DNA of 64,000 nt from JACVRW01 sp963751835 (GCA_963751835.1 CAVVWD010000027.1:1-64000), one strand, 5' to 3'; counted from the first letter of the stretch, positions 40,051 through 48,499 are shown. Notes: a model not told the origin generated them from the sequence alone. Numbers and translations are program-made.

Positions 40051-41226
40051 ATGCGTCAAGCCAGCGGCGATCTATTCCCCACTGACTCGCCCATACCGGC
40101 AAGCCGGCTGATCGGCAGGCGCGACGACGTGCGCGAGATCGCCACTCGCCTCGAGGCGGGGACCCACCTGATCGTCGCAGGGCCACGGCGCACCGGCAAG
40201 ACGAGCGTCTGCGAGGCGGCGCTCGGCCGCATGCGGCGGCGCGGTGCATATGTGGCAAAGCTCGACCTGTTCCGCGTATCGGACGCTGCCGAGCTCGCCG
40301 AGGCACTGGCCACCGCGGTGGTGGCAAACCGCTCCGGGGTGCACCGGGTGCTGCGCCGGGCGCGCGGCGCCGGCCGGGCGGCGCTCTCGGCCGTCCAGTC
40401 GCAGATGCTCGTGCGGCTCGTGGGGGAACTGGGGGAGGGGGTGGAGCTCGCGTTCAGCCCGGGCCGTGCCGCGCTCGATCCGGAGCGTGCGCTCGATCTG
40501 GCGCTCGAGCTGCCCGAGCGTGTGGCGCTCGCCGACGGCAAGCGGCTCGTGCTGTTCTTCGACGAGTTCCAGGAACTGGCCTCGGCGCGCCGCCCCTACG
40601 GCGATCCGGATGCAGTGACCAACCGCATGCGGGCGGTCTTCCAGCGCTCGACGGCGGTGAGCTATCTGTTCGCCGGCAGCATCGAGCACGTGATGCGCGA
40701 CCTGTTCGCGCCGACGCGCCGGGCGTTCAGCGGCTTCGGGAGCTTCTATTCGCTCCGCCCGATCACGGACGACGAGTGGCGGCGCGGCCTCACCGATCGC
40801 TTCGCCGCGGACGACTGCCTGATCGGGGAGCCGGCGCTCGACCGAATCGTCGAGCTCGGGGGCGGCCACCCGCGCGCAACGATGCGCATCGCCCAGCAGA
40901 CCCACCTCCTCTCGATCGAGCTCGGCACCCGCGAGATCGGGCTCGACCTCGTGCAGCTCGGCTTCGAGCGCGCCCTCGAGGGCGACCGGCCGACGATGGA
41001 GCAAATCGTGGAGCGCATCCGGCTCCTGCACAAGCACGGCCTGCTCGTGGCCCGCACCGTGGCCGCCGGCCAGCCGCCGCCGAAGCGCCTCCACGCGGGC
41101 GTTCGCGACCGGGTGCTGAAGCTGCTGCGCGACGCGGGCATCCTCGAGCACGAGGCGCGCGGCCGCTGGCGCGTGATCGACCCGCTGCTGCGCCACTACC
41201 TCGCGACGCTCGACCCGTTCGCCTAG
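40051..41226 (+). CDS. AAA/STAND-type ATPase (archaeal ATPase-like)
   Basis: 391 residues from ATG 40051. Walker A at about 45-52 (LIVAGPRRTGKTSVCEAALG), Walker B at about 170 (KRLVLFFDEFQELASARRPY), sensor region SYLFAGSIEHVMRDLFAPTR, then a lid FSGFGSFYSLRPITDDEWRR and a C-terminal winged-helix (LHAGVRDRVLKLLRDAGILE HEARGRWRVIDPLLRHYLAT). This order matches the archaeal ATPase_2 family, of which the bacterial members are mostly uncharacterised; some are tied to defence or mobile DNA. Preceded by the palindromes at 39994. The stop overlaps the convergent nucleoside hydrolase by 4 bp. Confidence 0.85.
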   Translation: MRQASGDLFPTDSPIPASRLIGRRDDVREIATRLEAGTHLIVAGPRRTGKTSVCEAALGRMRRRGAYVAKLDLFRVSDAAELAEALATAVVANRSGVHRVLRRARGAGRAALSAVQSQMLVRLVGELGEGVELAFSPGRAALDPERALDLALELPERVALADGKRLVLFFDEFQELASARRPYGDPDAVTNRMRAVFQRSTAVSYLFAGSIEHVMRDLFAPTRRAFSGFGSFYSLRPITDDEWRRGLTDRFAADDCLIGEPALDRIVELGGGHPRATMRIAQQTHLLSIELGTREIGLDLVQLGFERALEGDRPTMEQIVERIRLLHKHGLLVARTVAAGQPPPKRLHAGVRDRVLKLLRDAGILEHEARGRWRVIDPLLRHYLATLDPFA

Positions 41227-42182
41227 GTTCGCGCCGCCCCGAGGCGGTCCACGGCCGAGACCACCAGGTCCCAGAACCGCGCCGCGTCCAGTTCCACCGC
41301 CACGCTGGCGTTGGGAGCGCGGCCGCGCAGCCCGAAGCGATCGCAGACGGTGGCTCCGCGGGTGTGCGTCCCATGCAGCTCCACCGCCACATGAGCCTCC
41401 TCGCAGCGCACGAGCCCGGGATCGATCACCCGTGCAACCGCGACCGGGTCGTGCACCGGCGGCGCCGGCAGCCCCCAGATGTCGCGGTAGCGGTCACGGA
41501 AGAACCCCAGCAGCCGCACGACGGTGTCGGCCAGGGGCGTGCCGAGCCCACGCACACGCTCCAGCACCGCCTCGGTCGCCAGCGCCTGGTGCGTCACGTT
41601 GAGGCCGCACATCGTGACCGGCAGGCCGCTTGAAAAAACCACCTCAGCCGCCTCCGGGTCGACGTGGACGTTGAACTCGGCGAGCGGCTCGACGTTCCCG
41701 ACACCGGTCGAGCCGCCCATGAGCACGATCTCGCGCACGCGCTGTGCCAGGCCCGGATATGTCCGGAGCAGCAGTGCGATGTTCGTGAGGGGCCCGGTCG
41801 GCACGAGCGTGAGCGGCTGGGTCGCCTCGCGCAGCAGCCGCGCCATCAGGTCCACGGCGTGCTCGGCGGCGAGCGGCACGTCCGCGGCGGCAAGCTCGGC
41901 GCCGTCGAGCCCCGACTCCCCGTGCACGTGCGAAGCCGTGCGCAGGCTGCCGACCAGCGGACCCGGTGCGCCGGCGGCGATGGCGACGTCGTGGATGCCG
42001 GCCATCGAGCAGATCGCCCTGGCATTGTGGGTTGTCCGTTCGAGCGTGCCGTTGCCGGCCACCGTGGTGATGGCGAGGAGATCGATTCGCGGGTGCGCGG
42101 CGGCGAGCAGGATCGCGACCATGTCGTCGTGGCCGGGATCGCAGTCGAGGATCGTGGGAATTGTGGCCTCGGGACGGTTCAT
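41223..42182 (-). CDS. Inosine-uridine-preferring nucleoside hydrolase family
   Basis: 319 residues. The calcium-binding start TIPTILDCDPGHDDMVAILL AAAHP is diagnostic (D-x-D-P-G-x-D-D); further ligands in LTLVPTGPLTNIALLL and EIVLMGGST, NVEPLAEFNVHVDPEAAEVV, and the C-terminal PPVHDPVAVARVIDP with the last Asp. Cleaves ribonucleosides to base and ribose for salvage. Length usual. ATG 42182. Diverges from the 42219 gene over 36 bp. Confidence 0.93.
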   Translation of the reverse strand: MNRPEATIPTILDCDPGHDDMVAILLAAAHPRIDLLAITTVAGNGTLERTTHNARAICSMAGIHDVAIAAGAPGPLVGSLRTASHVHGESGLDGAELAAADVPLAAEHAVDLMARLLREATQPLTLVPTGPLTNIALLLRTYPGLAQRVREIVLMGGSTGVGNVEPLAEFNVHVDPEAAEVVFSSGLPVTMCGLNVTHQALATEAVLERVRGLGTPLADTVVRLLGFFRDRYRDIWGLPAPPVHDPVAVARVIDPGLVRCEEAHVAVELHGTHTRGATVCDRFGLRGRAPNASVAVELDAARFWDLVVSAVDRLGAART

Positions 42183-42218
42183 CGCTAATCCACGAACTCA
42201 AGCAACCGGAGGAAAAAG

Positions 42219-42680
42219 ATGGAAGCAACGAGTAGTGGTGATTCTCTGGAGACCCTCGAGCCCTTGGTCGGCAACTGGAGCATGGTGCCCACATTCGAGG
42301 GCATGCCGCCGGCGGACACGGGCGCCCCGGTCAGCTTCGAATGGCTGTCGGGACGGCACTTCCTGATCGAGCGCTGGGAGGTCCCGGTTCCGGAGGCGCC
42401 CGACGGGATCGCGATCATCGGCGCCGACCCCGAGAGCGAGGGCAGCTACCTCCAGCACTTCTTCGACTCGCGCGGCGTCGCGCGCGTCTACAAGATGAGC
42501 TTCGGCGACGGAGTCTGGAAGCTGTGGCGAGACGAGCCGGACTTCTCGCCGCTCAACTTCTACCAGCGCTTCACCGGCACTATGAGCGACGACGGGAAGA
42601 CGATCACCGGCGCCTGGGAGACCTCAAGCGACGGCAAGGTCTGGGAGCACGACTTCGACCTCACCTACACCAGGACGTGA
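42219..42680 (+). CDS. DUF1579-like beta-barrel protein
   Basis: 153 residues from ATG 42219 behind GGAGGAAAAAG. Opening LEPLVGNWSMVPTFEGMPPA, then FEWLSGRHFLIERWEVPVPE, and repeated strands ending DDGKTITGAWETSSDGKVWE HDFDLTYTR. The pattern LxxLxGxWxxxxxxxG with W-x-x-D-G-K-T-I-T-G is that of small lipocalin/DUF1579-type barrels that bind hydrophobic ligands. No signal peptide. Enzyme activity is not expected. Followed 13 bp later by a broken methyltransferase gene. Confidence 0.75.
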   Translation: MEATSSGDSLETLEPLVGNWSMVPTFEGMPPADTGAPVSFEWLSGRHFLIERWEVPVPEAPDGIAIIGADPESEGSYLQHFFDSRGVARVYKMSFGDGVWKLWRDEPDFSPLNFYQRFTGTMSDDGKTITGAWETSSDGKVWEHDFDLTYTRT

Positions 42681-42693
42681 GGAAGTCGACGAC

Positions 42694-43048
42694 GTGCGGC
42701 TCGATCGCAGCATCGCCTCCTATTACGCGCTTGGCGCCGAGACGTGACCGGCTGCGCGAGCCCGGCGGACGGCTGGAATTCGTGCGGACTCAGGAGCTGC
42801 TCGGCCGCTTCCTGCCCGCCCCACCGGCGACCGTCGTGGATATCGGAGGAGGGAGTGGTGTCTACGCGCTGCCGCTGGCGGCCGCGGGCTACGACGTGCA
42901 CCTGCTTGATCCGGTCGAGCTCCACGTCGAGCAGGCGCTCGCGCAGGCGCGCGAACGGGGAGTGGCGCCGGCCGGCGCGCGTGTCGGTGACGCGCGTCGG
43001 CTCCCCTACGGGGACGCGAGCGCGGATGCGGCGCTGCTGCTGGGCCCC
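42694..43048 (+). pseudogene. Class I SAM-dependent methyltransferase, frameshifted and truncated
   Basis: GTG 42694 starts VRLDRSIASYYALGAE, then a frame change near 42745 leads to RDRLREPGGRLEFVRTQELL and the SAM-binding VVDIGGGSGVYALPLAAAGY DVHLLD, followed by VGDARRLPYGDASADAALLL. Homology stops after LLLGP, where the CDF transporter region begins, so the C-terminal half is gone. Two separate lesions show it is dead. Confidence 0.75.
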
Positions 43049-43077
43049 ACAAACCGGCGTGCCACGATGATGCCTTT

Positions 43078-43998
43078 GTGGCGGTGAGTTCTCAGGCGAC
43101 CCGCCGGTTGACCCGGTTCGTGTTCTTGTCGATCGCGGCTGCGGTCGCGACGATCGCGCTGAAGGCGGTGGCCTGGTTGCTCACGGGCTCCGTCGGGTTC
43201 CTGTCGGACGCGGCCGAGTCGATCGTCAACCTGGTCGGGGCGCTTGTGGCCTTGATCGCGGTTCGCGTATCGGTACGCCCGCCGGACGACGATCACGCCT
43301 ACGGCCACGAGAAGGCCGAGTACCTGTCCGCCGGCGCCGAGGGCGCGCTGATCCTCGCCGCTGCGGTGGGCATCGCGTGGGTGGCCGTCGCGCGCCTGCT
43401 GGACCCGCAGCCGCTCAGCGACGTGGGGGTGGGCGTCGCGGTCTCGGCGGTTGCCGCGGGCCTCAACCTGATCGTGGCGACGCTTCTCATCCGGGTCGGG
43501 CACGAGCAGCGATCGATCACGCTCGAGGCCGACGGCCGTCATCTGATGACCGACGTGTGGACGTCCATCGGTGTGATCGTCGGCGTCATCGCGGTCTTGT
43601 TGACCGGCTGGGAGCGGCTCGACCCGATCATCGCGCTGCTGGTGGCGATCAACATCGTGCGGACCGGCATACAGTTGCTCGGTCGCTCAGCCGGTGGCCT
43701 GATGGACCACGCTCTCGGACCCGCGGAGCAGGCTGAGATCCAGGCGGTCCTCGACGCGCATCGCGAAGACGGTGTCGAGTTCCACGCGCTGCGAACGCGC
43801 CAGGCAGGACGAAGGGCGTTCGTGTCGTTGCATCTGCTCGTGCCAGGCGCGTGGACGGTGCAGCAGGGCCACGACCTTGCCGAGCGTGTCGAGCGGGATC
43901 TACGCGAGCGACTGCCCTACGCGACGGTGTTCACGCACGTCGAGCCAAGGGAGGACGCCGCGTCCTTCGAGGACGTCAGTCTGGATCGCTCCGCCTGA
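43078..43998 (+). CDS. Cation diffusion facilitator (CDF) metal exporter
   Basis: 306 residues from GTG 43078 (a second GTG at 43084). Six membrane helices; metal site motif in helix 2 SVGFLSDAAESIVNLVGAL (D-x-x-x-S/N-x variant), the loop DDHAYGHEKAEYLSAGAEG, and helix 5 ADGRHLMTDVWTSIGVIVGV with H-x-x-x-D. The C-terminal cytoplasmic domain (about 205-300) includes VEFHALRTRQAGRRAFVSLH and VFTHVEPRED. Exports Zn2+, Mn2+ or Fe2+ in exchange for protons; the metal cannot be assigned from sequence. Confidence 0.9.
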   Translation: MAVSSQATRRLTRFVFLSIAAAVATIALKAVAWLLTGSVGFLSDAAESIVNLVGALVALIAVRVSVRPPDDDHAYGHEKAEYLSAGAEGALILAAAVGIAWVAVARLLDPQPLSDVGVGVAVSAVAAGLNLIVATLLIRVGHEQRSITLEADGRHLMTDVWTSIGVIVGVIAVLLTGWERLDPIIALLVAINIVRTGIQLLGRSAGGLMDHALGPAEQAEIQAVLDAHREDGVEFHALRTRQAGRRAFVSLHLLVPGAWTVQQGHDLAERVERDLRERLPYATVFTHVEPREDAASFEDVSLDRSA

Positions 43999-44014
43999 CA
44001 TCCCACAGGCCGCG

Positions 44015-45454
44015 TCAACGGCTTTCGCGAGGCATGCCGCCCCGGCGTAACTCGGCGCGCTTGATCTTCCCGCTCGGCGTCTTCGGCAGCGCCTCGGCGA
44101 AGTCCACGATTCGCGGGTACTTGTAGGGCGCCGTCTCGCCCTTCACGTGCTCCTGGAGCTCGCGCGCGATCTCGGCGCCGGGCGCGTAGCCCTCGCGCAG
44201 CACGACCACCGCTCGCACGACCTGTCCGCGGACCTCGTCGGGCGCGGCCACCGCGGCCGCCTCGGCCACTGCCGGGTGGGAGACGAGTGCCGACTCCACC
44301 TCGAAGGGGCCGATCCGGTAGCCGGCCGAGATGATCAGGTCGTCGGTGCGGCCCTCGAACCAGAGATAGCCGTCCTCGTCCTCGCTCACGCGGTCGCCGG
44401 TGCGCCAGGGCTCGTCGCGGGGGCCGTCGAGGAAGAAGGTCGGCACGGTCTCGGGGTCGATCACGAGCTCGCCCTCTTCGGTCCACGCGCGGAAGCCGGG
44501 CAGCGGCCTGCCCATCGACCCGGGCCTGACCGGCGGGCCGATCGGCATGCCGGTCAGATGGCCGGTCTCGGTCTGGCCGTAGCCGTCGTGGATCGAGACG
44601 CCCACCTCCTCCTGCCAGGCGCGCACGACCTCCGGGTTGAGCGGCTCCCCGGCGGCGCAGGCGTGACGCAGATCAGCCAGTGGGCGGAGCTCCACGCGTT
44701 TGGCGATCGCGCGGTACTCGGTGGGGGACATGCAGAGCACGGCAACGCGCTCGCGCTCGAGCAGCTCGAGCCGCTCGGCGGGGTCGAAGCGGGCGTCGTG
44801 GAGCAGCGCCGTTGCGCCGCGCAGCCAGGCAGCCACGAACGCGTTGCGCGCGGACAGCGACCAGCCGCTTGCGGCCGTGCACCAGGCAAGGTCGCCGCGG
44901 CGGGCTCCGTACCAGTGCTCGGCCTGCACGTGCTGGCCGCTGAGATACCCGTGGCTGTGGCGGATCGGCTTAGGCTCGCCGGCGGTACCGGATGTGAACA
45001 CGATCAGCGCAGGATCGGTGGCCGCCGGCTCCACAAGCGGCGCAGGCCCGGCCCGGAGGAGGCCCGCGTCGGGCAGCTCCAGCACGAGCCCGTCGAACCC
45101 CGTGGCTGCCACGAGGTCGAGGTCGCGGGCGTCCGCCACCACGGCCCGCGGCCCGACGCGGTCGATGCGCGCGCGCAGATCGGCGGGCCGCAGCTGCTCC
45201 GCGCACGGCAACGCGACCGCTCCGATCCGCCAGCACGCGAGCATCGCGTAGACCCACTCGGGCCGGTTGCCGAGCACCGTCATGACGACGTCGCCCCGCC
45301 CGACGCCCCGTGCCGCCAGCGCCCCGGCCAGGCTCGCGGAGCGCTCTGCGACCTCTCCAAAGTTCACCTCGCTCCGCTCGCCCTCGCGCGAGATGCACAC
45401 GACGGCCGGCCGCGAGGGGTCCGCCGCTTCCACGCAGTCGCGGATGAAGCTCAC
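44015..45454 (-). CDS. Acyl-CoA synthetase (AMP-binding enzyme)
   Basis: 479 residues from GTG 45454. A shorter member of the ANL family: the P-loop-like DPALIVFTSGTAGEPKPIRH S, the aromatic motif VSIHDGYGQTETGHLTG, the hinge/core GYLWFEGRTDDLIISAGYRI GPFEVE and the C-terminal catalytic Lys in LPKTPSGKIKRAELR. The pattern resembles medium-chain or acetoacetyl-type acyl-CoA ligases (xenobiotic/medium-chain). It activates a carboxylic acid to its CoA thioester with ATP. Its GTG overlaps the TGA of a 33-codon frame, and remnants of a TetR gene lie directly upstream on the same strand. Confidence 0.88.
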   Translation of the reverse strand: MSFIRDCVEAADPSRPAVVCISREGERSEVNFGEVAERSASLAGALAARGVGRGDVVMTVLGNRPEWVYAMLACWRIGAVALPCAEQLRPADLRARIDRVGPRAVVADARDLDLVAATGFDGLVLELPDAGLLRAGPAPLVEPAATDPALIVFTSGTAGEPKPIRHSHGYLSGQHVQAEHWYGARRGDLAWCTAASGWSLSARNAFVAAWLRGATALLHDARFDPAERLELLERERVAVLCMSPTEYRAIAKRVELRPLADLRHACAAGEPLNPEVVRAWQEEVGVSIHDGYGQTETGHLTGMPIGPPVRPGSMGRPLPGFRAWTEEGELVIDPETVPTFFLDGPRDEPWRTGDRVSEDEDGYLWFEGRTDDLIISAGYRIGPFEVESALVSHPAVAEAAAVAAPDEVRGQVVRAVVVLREGYAPGAEIARELQEHVKGETAPYKYPRIVDFAEALPKTPSGKIKRAELRRGGMPRESR

Positions 45455-45552
45455 GCGCCGGGCGGCGTCCAGCGCTCGCCCTGCGGGTCGTCCTGATCCA
45501 CCCGCCGCACGCCGGGGTCCTGGGCGATCAGCGCGGCGACCACGCCGGTCAC
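45451..45552 (-). CDS. Tiny ORF coupled to the acyl-CoA synthetase
   Basis: 33 residues from GTG 45552: MTGVVAALIAQDPGVRRVDQ DDPQGERWTPPGA. GTGA overlaps exist on both sides: its GTG with the stop of the TetR scrap and its TGA with the acyl-CoA synthetase GTG. Such tight spacing suggests translation, but it could be the tail of the decayed TetR gene or a leader that couples ribosomes to the synthetase. No family. Confidence 0.3.
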   Translation of the reverse strand: MTGVVAALIAQDPGVRRVDQDDPQGERWTPPGA

Positions 45553-45650
45553 AGCCCCTGCTTCGAATCGAAATGCTCGTAGATGAGCGCCTTGGAGATG
45601 CCGGCGCGGCGCTCCTCGGCGGTCAGGCGTCGCCGGGTGGCTGCGGTCAT
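45549..45650 (-). pseudogene. TetR-family regulator, N-terminal HTH remnant
   Basis: From ATG 45650: MTAATRRRLTAEERRAGISK ALIYEHFDSKQGL, then a stop. G-I-S-K-x-x-I-Y-x-H-F-x-S-K is helix 3 of a TetR HTH; helices 1 and 2 are missing by an internal deletion after EERR and the ligand-binding domain is absent. The nearby perfect palindrome at 46841 could once have been its target (speculative). Confidence 0.6.
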
Positions 45651-45711
45651 GGGCTCTTTGTGACGGATACGGGGGGCGGTCCCAGCAATCGAACAGGGAG
45701 CTTAGGCGGGT

Positions 45712-46037
45712 GTCCTGATCGGCACGCTCGGCCTCGCCGCCGAGTGGGGATGGACAAATGTTCTGGCGCCGATCCCATGGACCTCGGCGCTGATGCCCGA
45801 GGCGGCTCTGCGCCCGGCCTTGTGATGGCCGTCGCGGCGGGAGCTCTCGGCGGCTTAGTCGGCCGCGCGCTCACTGGGCAGATCGCGTGCCCGCGCGCCT
45901 CACGGCGATCGACGAGCGCGATCGCGGTCGCCCTGTTCGCGCTCCTGGCATGGGCCCTGTTGCGGGTGGACGCGGGCGGTCCCTCGTCCAGCCCGGGCGC
46001 CGGCAGGACCGCCCTGTCTCGCGCCGAACTTGTTTGA
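45712..46037 (+). pseudogene. Multi-pass membrane protein, frameshifted remnant
   Basis: One frame reads VLIGTLGLAAEWGWTNVLAP IPWTSALMPEAALRP; after a one-base shift near 45823 the next reads GLVMAVAAGALGGLVGRALT, then ASRRSTSAIAVALFALLAWA. Together they form the end of a protein with several membrane helices. The upstream part is lost and the tail runs into the riboswitch promoter. Family not identified. Confidence 0.45.
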
Positions 46038-46092
46038 AAACGCATTAAAGGGGGGTAAGTCACCTGCCGAACCATCTGGTAGGTTCACGATC

Positions 46093-46226
46093 ACGCCGAG
46101 TCCGCGTTAGCGCGGAGCGGGGGAACCAAGGGTGGCTTCGGCCACTGGGGCGAACTCCCTTTCGAGGGGGCGCGCGAGCTCTTTCAGCGCGAGCCCGTCA
46201 GCTAACCCCGCAGGCGTTCGAAAGAG
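46093..46226 (+). promoter_or_regulatory. c-di-AMP riboswitch (ydaO/yuaA type), second copy
   Basis: 5' half CGAGTCCGCG...CGCGGAGCGGGGGAACC and TGGGGCGAACTCCC, 3' half GAGCCCGTCAGCTAACCCC and GCAGGCG, matching the ydaO model. CTCTTTC (46179-46185) pairs with GAAAGAG (46220-46226), which is the ribosome site two bases before the ATG. Upstream of a cell-wall hydrolase gene, the classic actinobacterial context. Confidence 0.9.
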
Positions 46227-46227
46227 A

Positions 46228-46815
46228 ATGCCTTCACCTTCACGTAAACAGCTGCTGCATGCTGCCACAGTGCTGGCATGCCTGACGGGAGTCGCCGCGC
46301 TCGCGCCCGCCGCCGGTGCCCAGGTTTCGACCTCGACGTCCGGCGGCGGCGCGGTGTTCGTGCCGCCCCCGCCTCCGCCTGAGAAGGCGACGCTCGTAGA
46401 CGGGCGGCTGATCGCACCGGCCTCGGCGCCCGTGAGGGTGGCGCGTGTGATCGAGGCCGCCAACCGGATCGTCGAGAAGCCCTACCGCTACGGCGGCGGC
46501 CATCAGCAGTACAGGAAGGGCCGGCTCGATTCGGGCTATGACTGCTCGGGCGCCGTGTCGTACGCGCTCTACGGCGGCCGCTTCCTGCGCTCGCCGCTGC
46601 CGAGCGGCCCGCTCATGGGCTGGGGCCTGGCGGGCCCGGGCAGCTGGATCACCGTCTACGCGCACGGCGGCCACGCATACGCCGTCATCGCCGGCTTCCG
46701 CTTCGACACCTCGATGCGCGATGCGGACGCCCCCGGGCCGAGCACCGGCCCGCGCTGGAGCCGAACGCTGCGCACGTCGTCGGCGTTTGTCGCGCGCCAC
46801 CCCACCGGATACTGA
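46228..46815 (+). CDS. Secreted NlpC/P60-like cell-wall peptidase
   Basis: 195 residues from ATG 46228. Signal peptide MPSPSRKQLLHAATVLACLT, cleavage near GAQ. A short Pro-rich spacer (VFVPPPPPPE) precedes a compact papain-like NlpC/P60 domain: catalytic Cys in RLDSGYDCSGAVSYALYGGR (about 109), His in YAHGGHAYAVIAGFRFDTS (about 151). It would cut peptidoglycan stem peptides. Regulated by the c-di-AMP riboswitch immediately upstream, in keeping with control of wall hydrolysis by this messenger. Confidence 0.88.
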   Translation: MPSPSRKQLLHAATVLACLTGVAALAPAAGAQVSTSTSGGGAVFVPPPPPPEKATLVDGRLIAPASAPVRVARVIEAANRIVEKPYRYGGGHQQYRKGRLDSGYDCSGAVSYALYGGRFLRSPLPSGPLMGWGLAGPGSWITVYAHGGHAYAVIAGFRFDTSMRDADAPGPSTGPRWSRTLRTSSAFVARHPTGY

Positions 46816-46840
46816 GCGGGCTCGGTTGCGGGATATCCTT

Positions 46841-46860
46841 CGTTGACTCGCGAGTCAACG
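46841..46860 (+). promoter_or_regulatory. Perfect 20-bp palindrome before the acyl-CoA dehydrogenase
   Basis: CGTTGACTCGCGAGTCAACG, no mismatch, ending 22 bp before the ATG and directly after a possible -10 (TATCCT, 46834-46839). This is the size and form of a TetR/FadR-type operator; such repressors often sense acyl-CoA. Confidence 0.75.
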
Positions 46861-46882
46861 ACACCGGAGCACGCCTGAACCC

Positions 46883-48085
46883 ATGGCCGTAGCAACGAGC
46901 GCCTTCACCGAGAAGACCGAGGAACAGCAGGCCATCACCGAGATGGTCCGCCAGTTCGTCGACAACGAGGTCATCCCGATCGCCGAGGAGCACGACCACG
47001 AGGACAAGTTCCCCGACGCGGTCGTCGAGCACATGAAGGAGCTCGGGCTGTTCGGCGTCACGATTCCCGAGGAGTACGGCGGGATGGGGCTCGATCTCAC
47101 GACCTACGCGATGATCGTCGAGGAGCTCTCGCGCGGCTGGATCTCGGTGTCGGGCATCGTCAACACGCACTTCATCGGCTCCTACCTGCTCATGAAGTTC
47201 GGCACCGACGAGCAGAAGGAGCACTTCCTCCCGCGCATGGCCACCGGTGAGCTGCGGGCGGCCTTCTCGCTCTCGGAACCCGAGGTCGGCTCGGACGTGC
47301 AGGGCATCAAGTCGACTGCTAAGAAGCTCGACGACGGCCATTGGGAGCTGAACGGGCAGAAGATGTGGGTCACCAACGGGCTCCGCTCCGGTGTCGTGTT
47401 CGTGCTGATGAAGAGCGACCCCAAGGCCGACCCGCCCCACACCGGAATGACCTGCTTCATCACCGAGAAGGAGCCGGGCGCGGAGGAGAACGACGGGCTG
47501 ACCGTTCCGCCACAGATCAAGAAGATGGGCTACAAGGGCGTCGAGTCCACGGAGCTCGTCTACGACGGCTACCGCTGTCCCCCCGAGCGAATCCTCGGCG
47601 GCGAGGAGGCCGGGCTCGGCAAGGGCTTCGCGCAGATGATGGACGCGCTCGAGGTCGGGCGCGTCAACGTCGCCGCCCGCGGCGTCGGGATCGCCCAGCG
47701 GGCGCTCGAGCTGGCGCTGCGCTACTCGCAGGAGCGCAAGACGTTCGGTCGTGCGATCGCGAAGCACCAAGCGATCCAGTTCAAGCTGGCCGACATGGTC
47801 ACGAAGATCGAGGCCGCCCGGCTGCTCACGTTGAAGGCCGCCCGCATGAAGGACGCCGGGCAGCGCTCCGACCTCGAGGCCGGGATGGCAAAGCTGTTCG
47901 CCTCCGAGACCGGCAAGGAGGTCGTCGAGGAGTCGTTCCGCATCCACGGCGGCTATGGCTACTCGAAGGAGTACGAGATCGAGCGCCTCTACCGCGACGC
48001 GCCGCTGCTGCTGATCGGCGAGGGGACCTCGGAGATACAGCGGATGGTCATCGGCAAGAAGCTGCTCGAGCGGAACCGGATCTGA
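46883..48085 (+). CDS. Acyl-CoA dehydrogenase
   Basis: 400 residues. N-terminal helical domain EQQAITEMVRQFVDNEVIPI, the FAD-binding loop AFSLSEPEVGSDVQGIKSTA, the middle beta domain WVTNGLRSGVVFVLMKSD, and the C-terminal helices with ARGVGIAQRALELALRYSQE RKTFGRAI and RIHGGYGYSKEYEIERLYRD APLLLIGEGTSEIQRMVIGK. The catalytic base would be the Glu in GEGTSE. Oxidises acyl-CoA to enoyl-CoA, passing electrons to ETF. It lies 4 kb from the malyl-CoA lyase genes, so a methylsuccinyl-CoA dehydrogenase role is conceivable but not shown. Operator at 46841. Confidence 0.93.
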   Translation: MAVATSAFTEKTEEQQAITEMVRQFVDNEVIPIAEEHDHEDKFPDAVVEHMKELGLFGVTIPEEYGGMGLDLTTYAMIVEELSRGWISVSGIVNTHFIGSYLLMKFGTDEQKEHFLPRMATGELRAAFSLSEPEVGSDVQGIKSTAKKLDDGHWELNGQKMWVTNGLRSGVVFVLMKSDPKADPPHTGMTCFITEKEPGAEENDGLTVPPQIKKMGYKGVESTELVYDGYRCPPERILGGEEAGLGKGFAQMMDALEVGRVNVAARGVGIAQRALELALRYSQERKTFGRAIAKHQAIQFKLADMVTKIEAARLLTLKAARMKDAGQRSDLEAGMAKLFASETGKEVVEESFRIHGGYGYSKEYEIERLYRDAPLLLIGEGTSEIQRMVIGKKLLERNRI

Positions 48086-48087
48086 GC

Positions 48088-48447
48088 GTGTCGTCCACGG
48101 ACACCAAGGTGCTGATCGCTCGCGCAATCGATCGCCTCAGCGAGGAGGTCCCCTCTCTCAAGCAGCTGAAGCTGGTCGTGAAGCTCGAGCTGCGCGCCCA
48201 CGGCGCGAGCGTCCCGATCTGGCGCGTGGAGGTGCCCGGGCCCAAGATCGACCGCGACCCCGCCGGCGACGCCCGCGTCGAGGTGTCGGTCGCGCGCTCC
48301 CACTTCAACGAGCTCGCTGAGGACGGACGCCTCCGCGACTGGGCGCAGGCCTACGAGCACGGCCACGTCCGCGTTGCGGGCGACTCGTCGGTGATCAAGT
48401 TGCTCGCGAACGTGATGCAGCGTCAGCTGGCGCGCACCCGGACCTAG
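48088..48447 (+). CDS. Small hypothetical protein downstream of the acyl-CoA dehydrogenase
   Basis: 119 residues from GTG 48088, one base after the acyl-CoA dehydrogenase stop. Reads VLIARAIDRLSEEVPSLKQL KLVVKLELRAHGASVPIWRV, then ARVEVSVARSHFNELAEDGR and LRDWAQAYEHGHVRVAGDSS VIKLLANVMQRQ. The final part resembles the sterol-carrier (SCP2-like) fold with its lipid-binding strands and helix, but the match is loose. Probably translated with the dehydrogenase and possibly a lipid or acyl-CoA carrier. Confidence 0.65.
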   Translation: MSSTDTKVLIARAIDRLSEEVPSLKQLKLVVKLELRAHGASVPIWRVEVPGPKIDRDPAGDARVEVSVARSHFNELAEDGRLRDWAQAYEHGHVRVAGDSSVIKLLANVMQRQLARTRT

Positions 48448-48499
48448 CTGAGTAAAAGTTCACGGAAGCACGGCAAGACGGGGCGTACGCTGTTCCGCG

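Noticed and set aside
44147..45496. A 449-codon plus-strand frame
   Set aside because: Shadow of the acyl-CoA synthetase.
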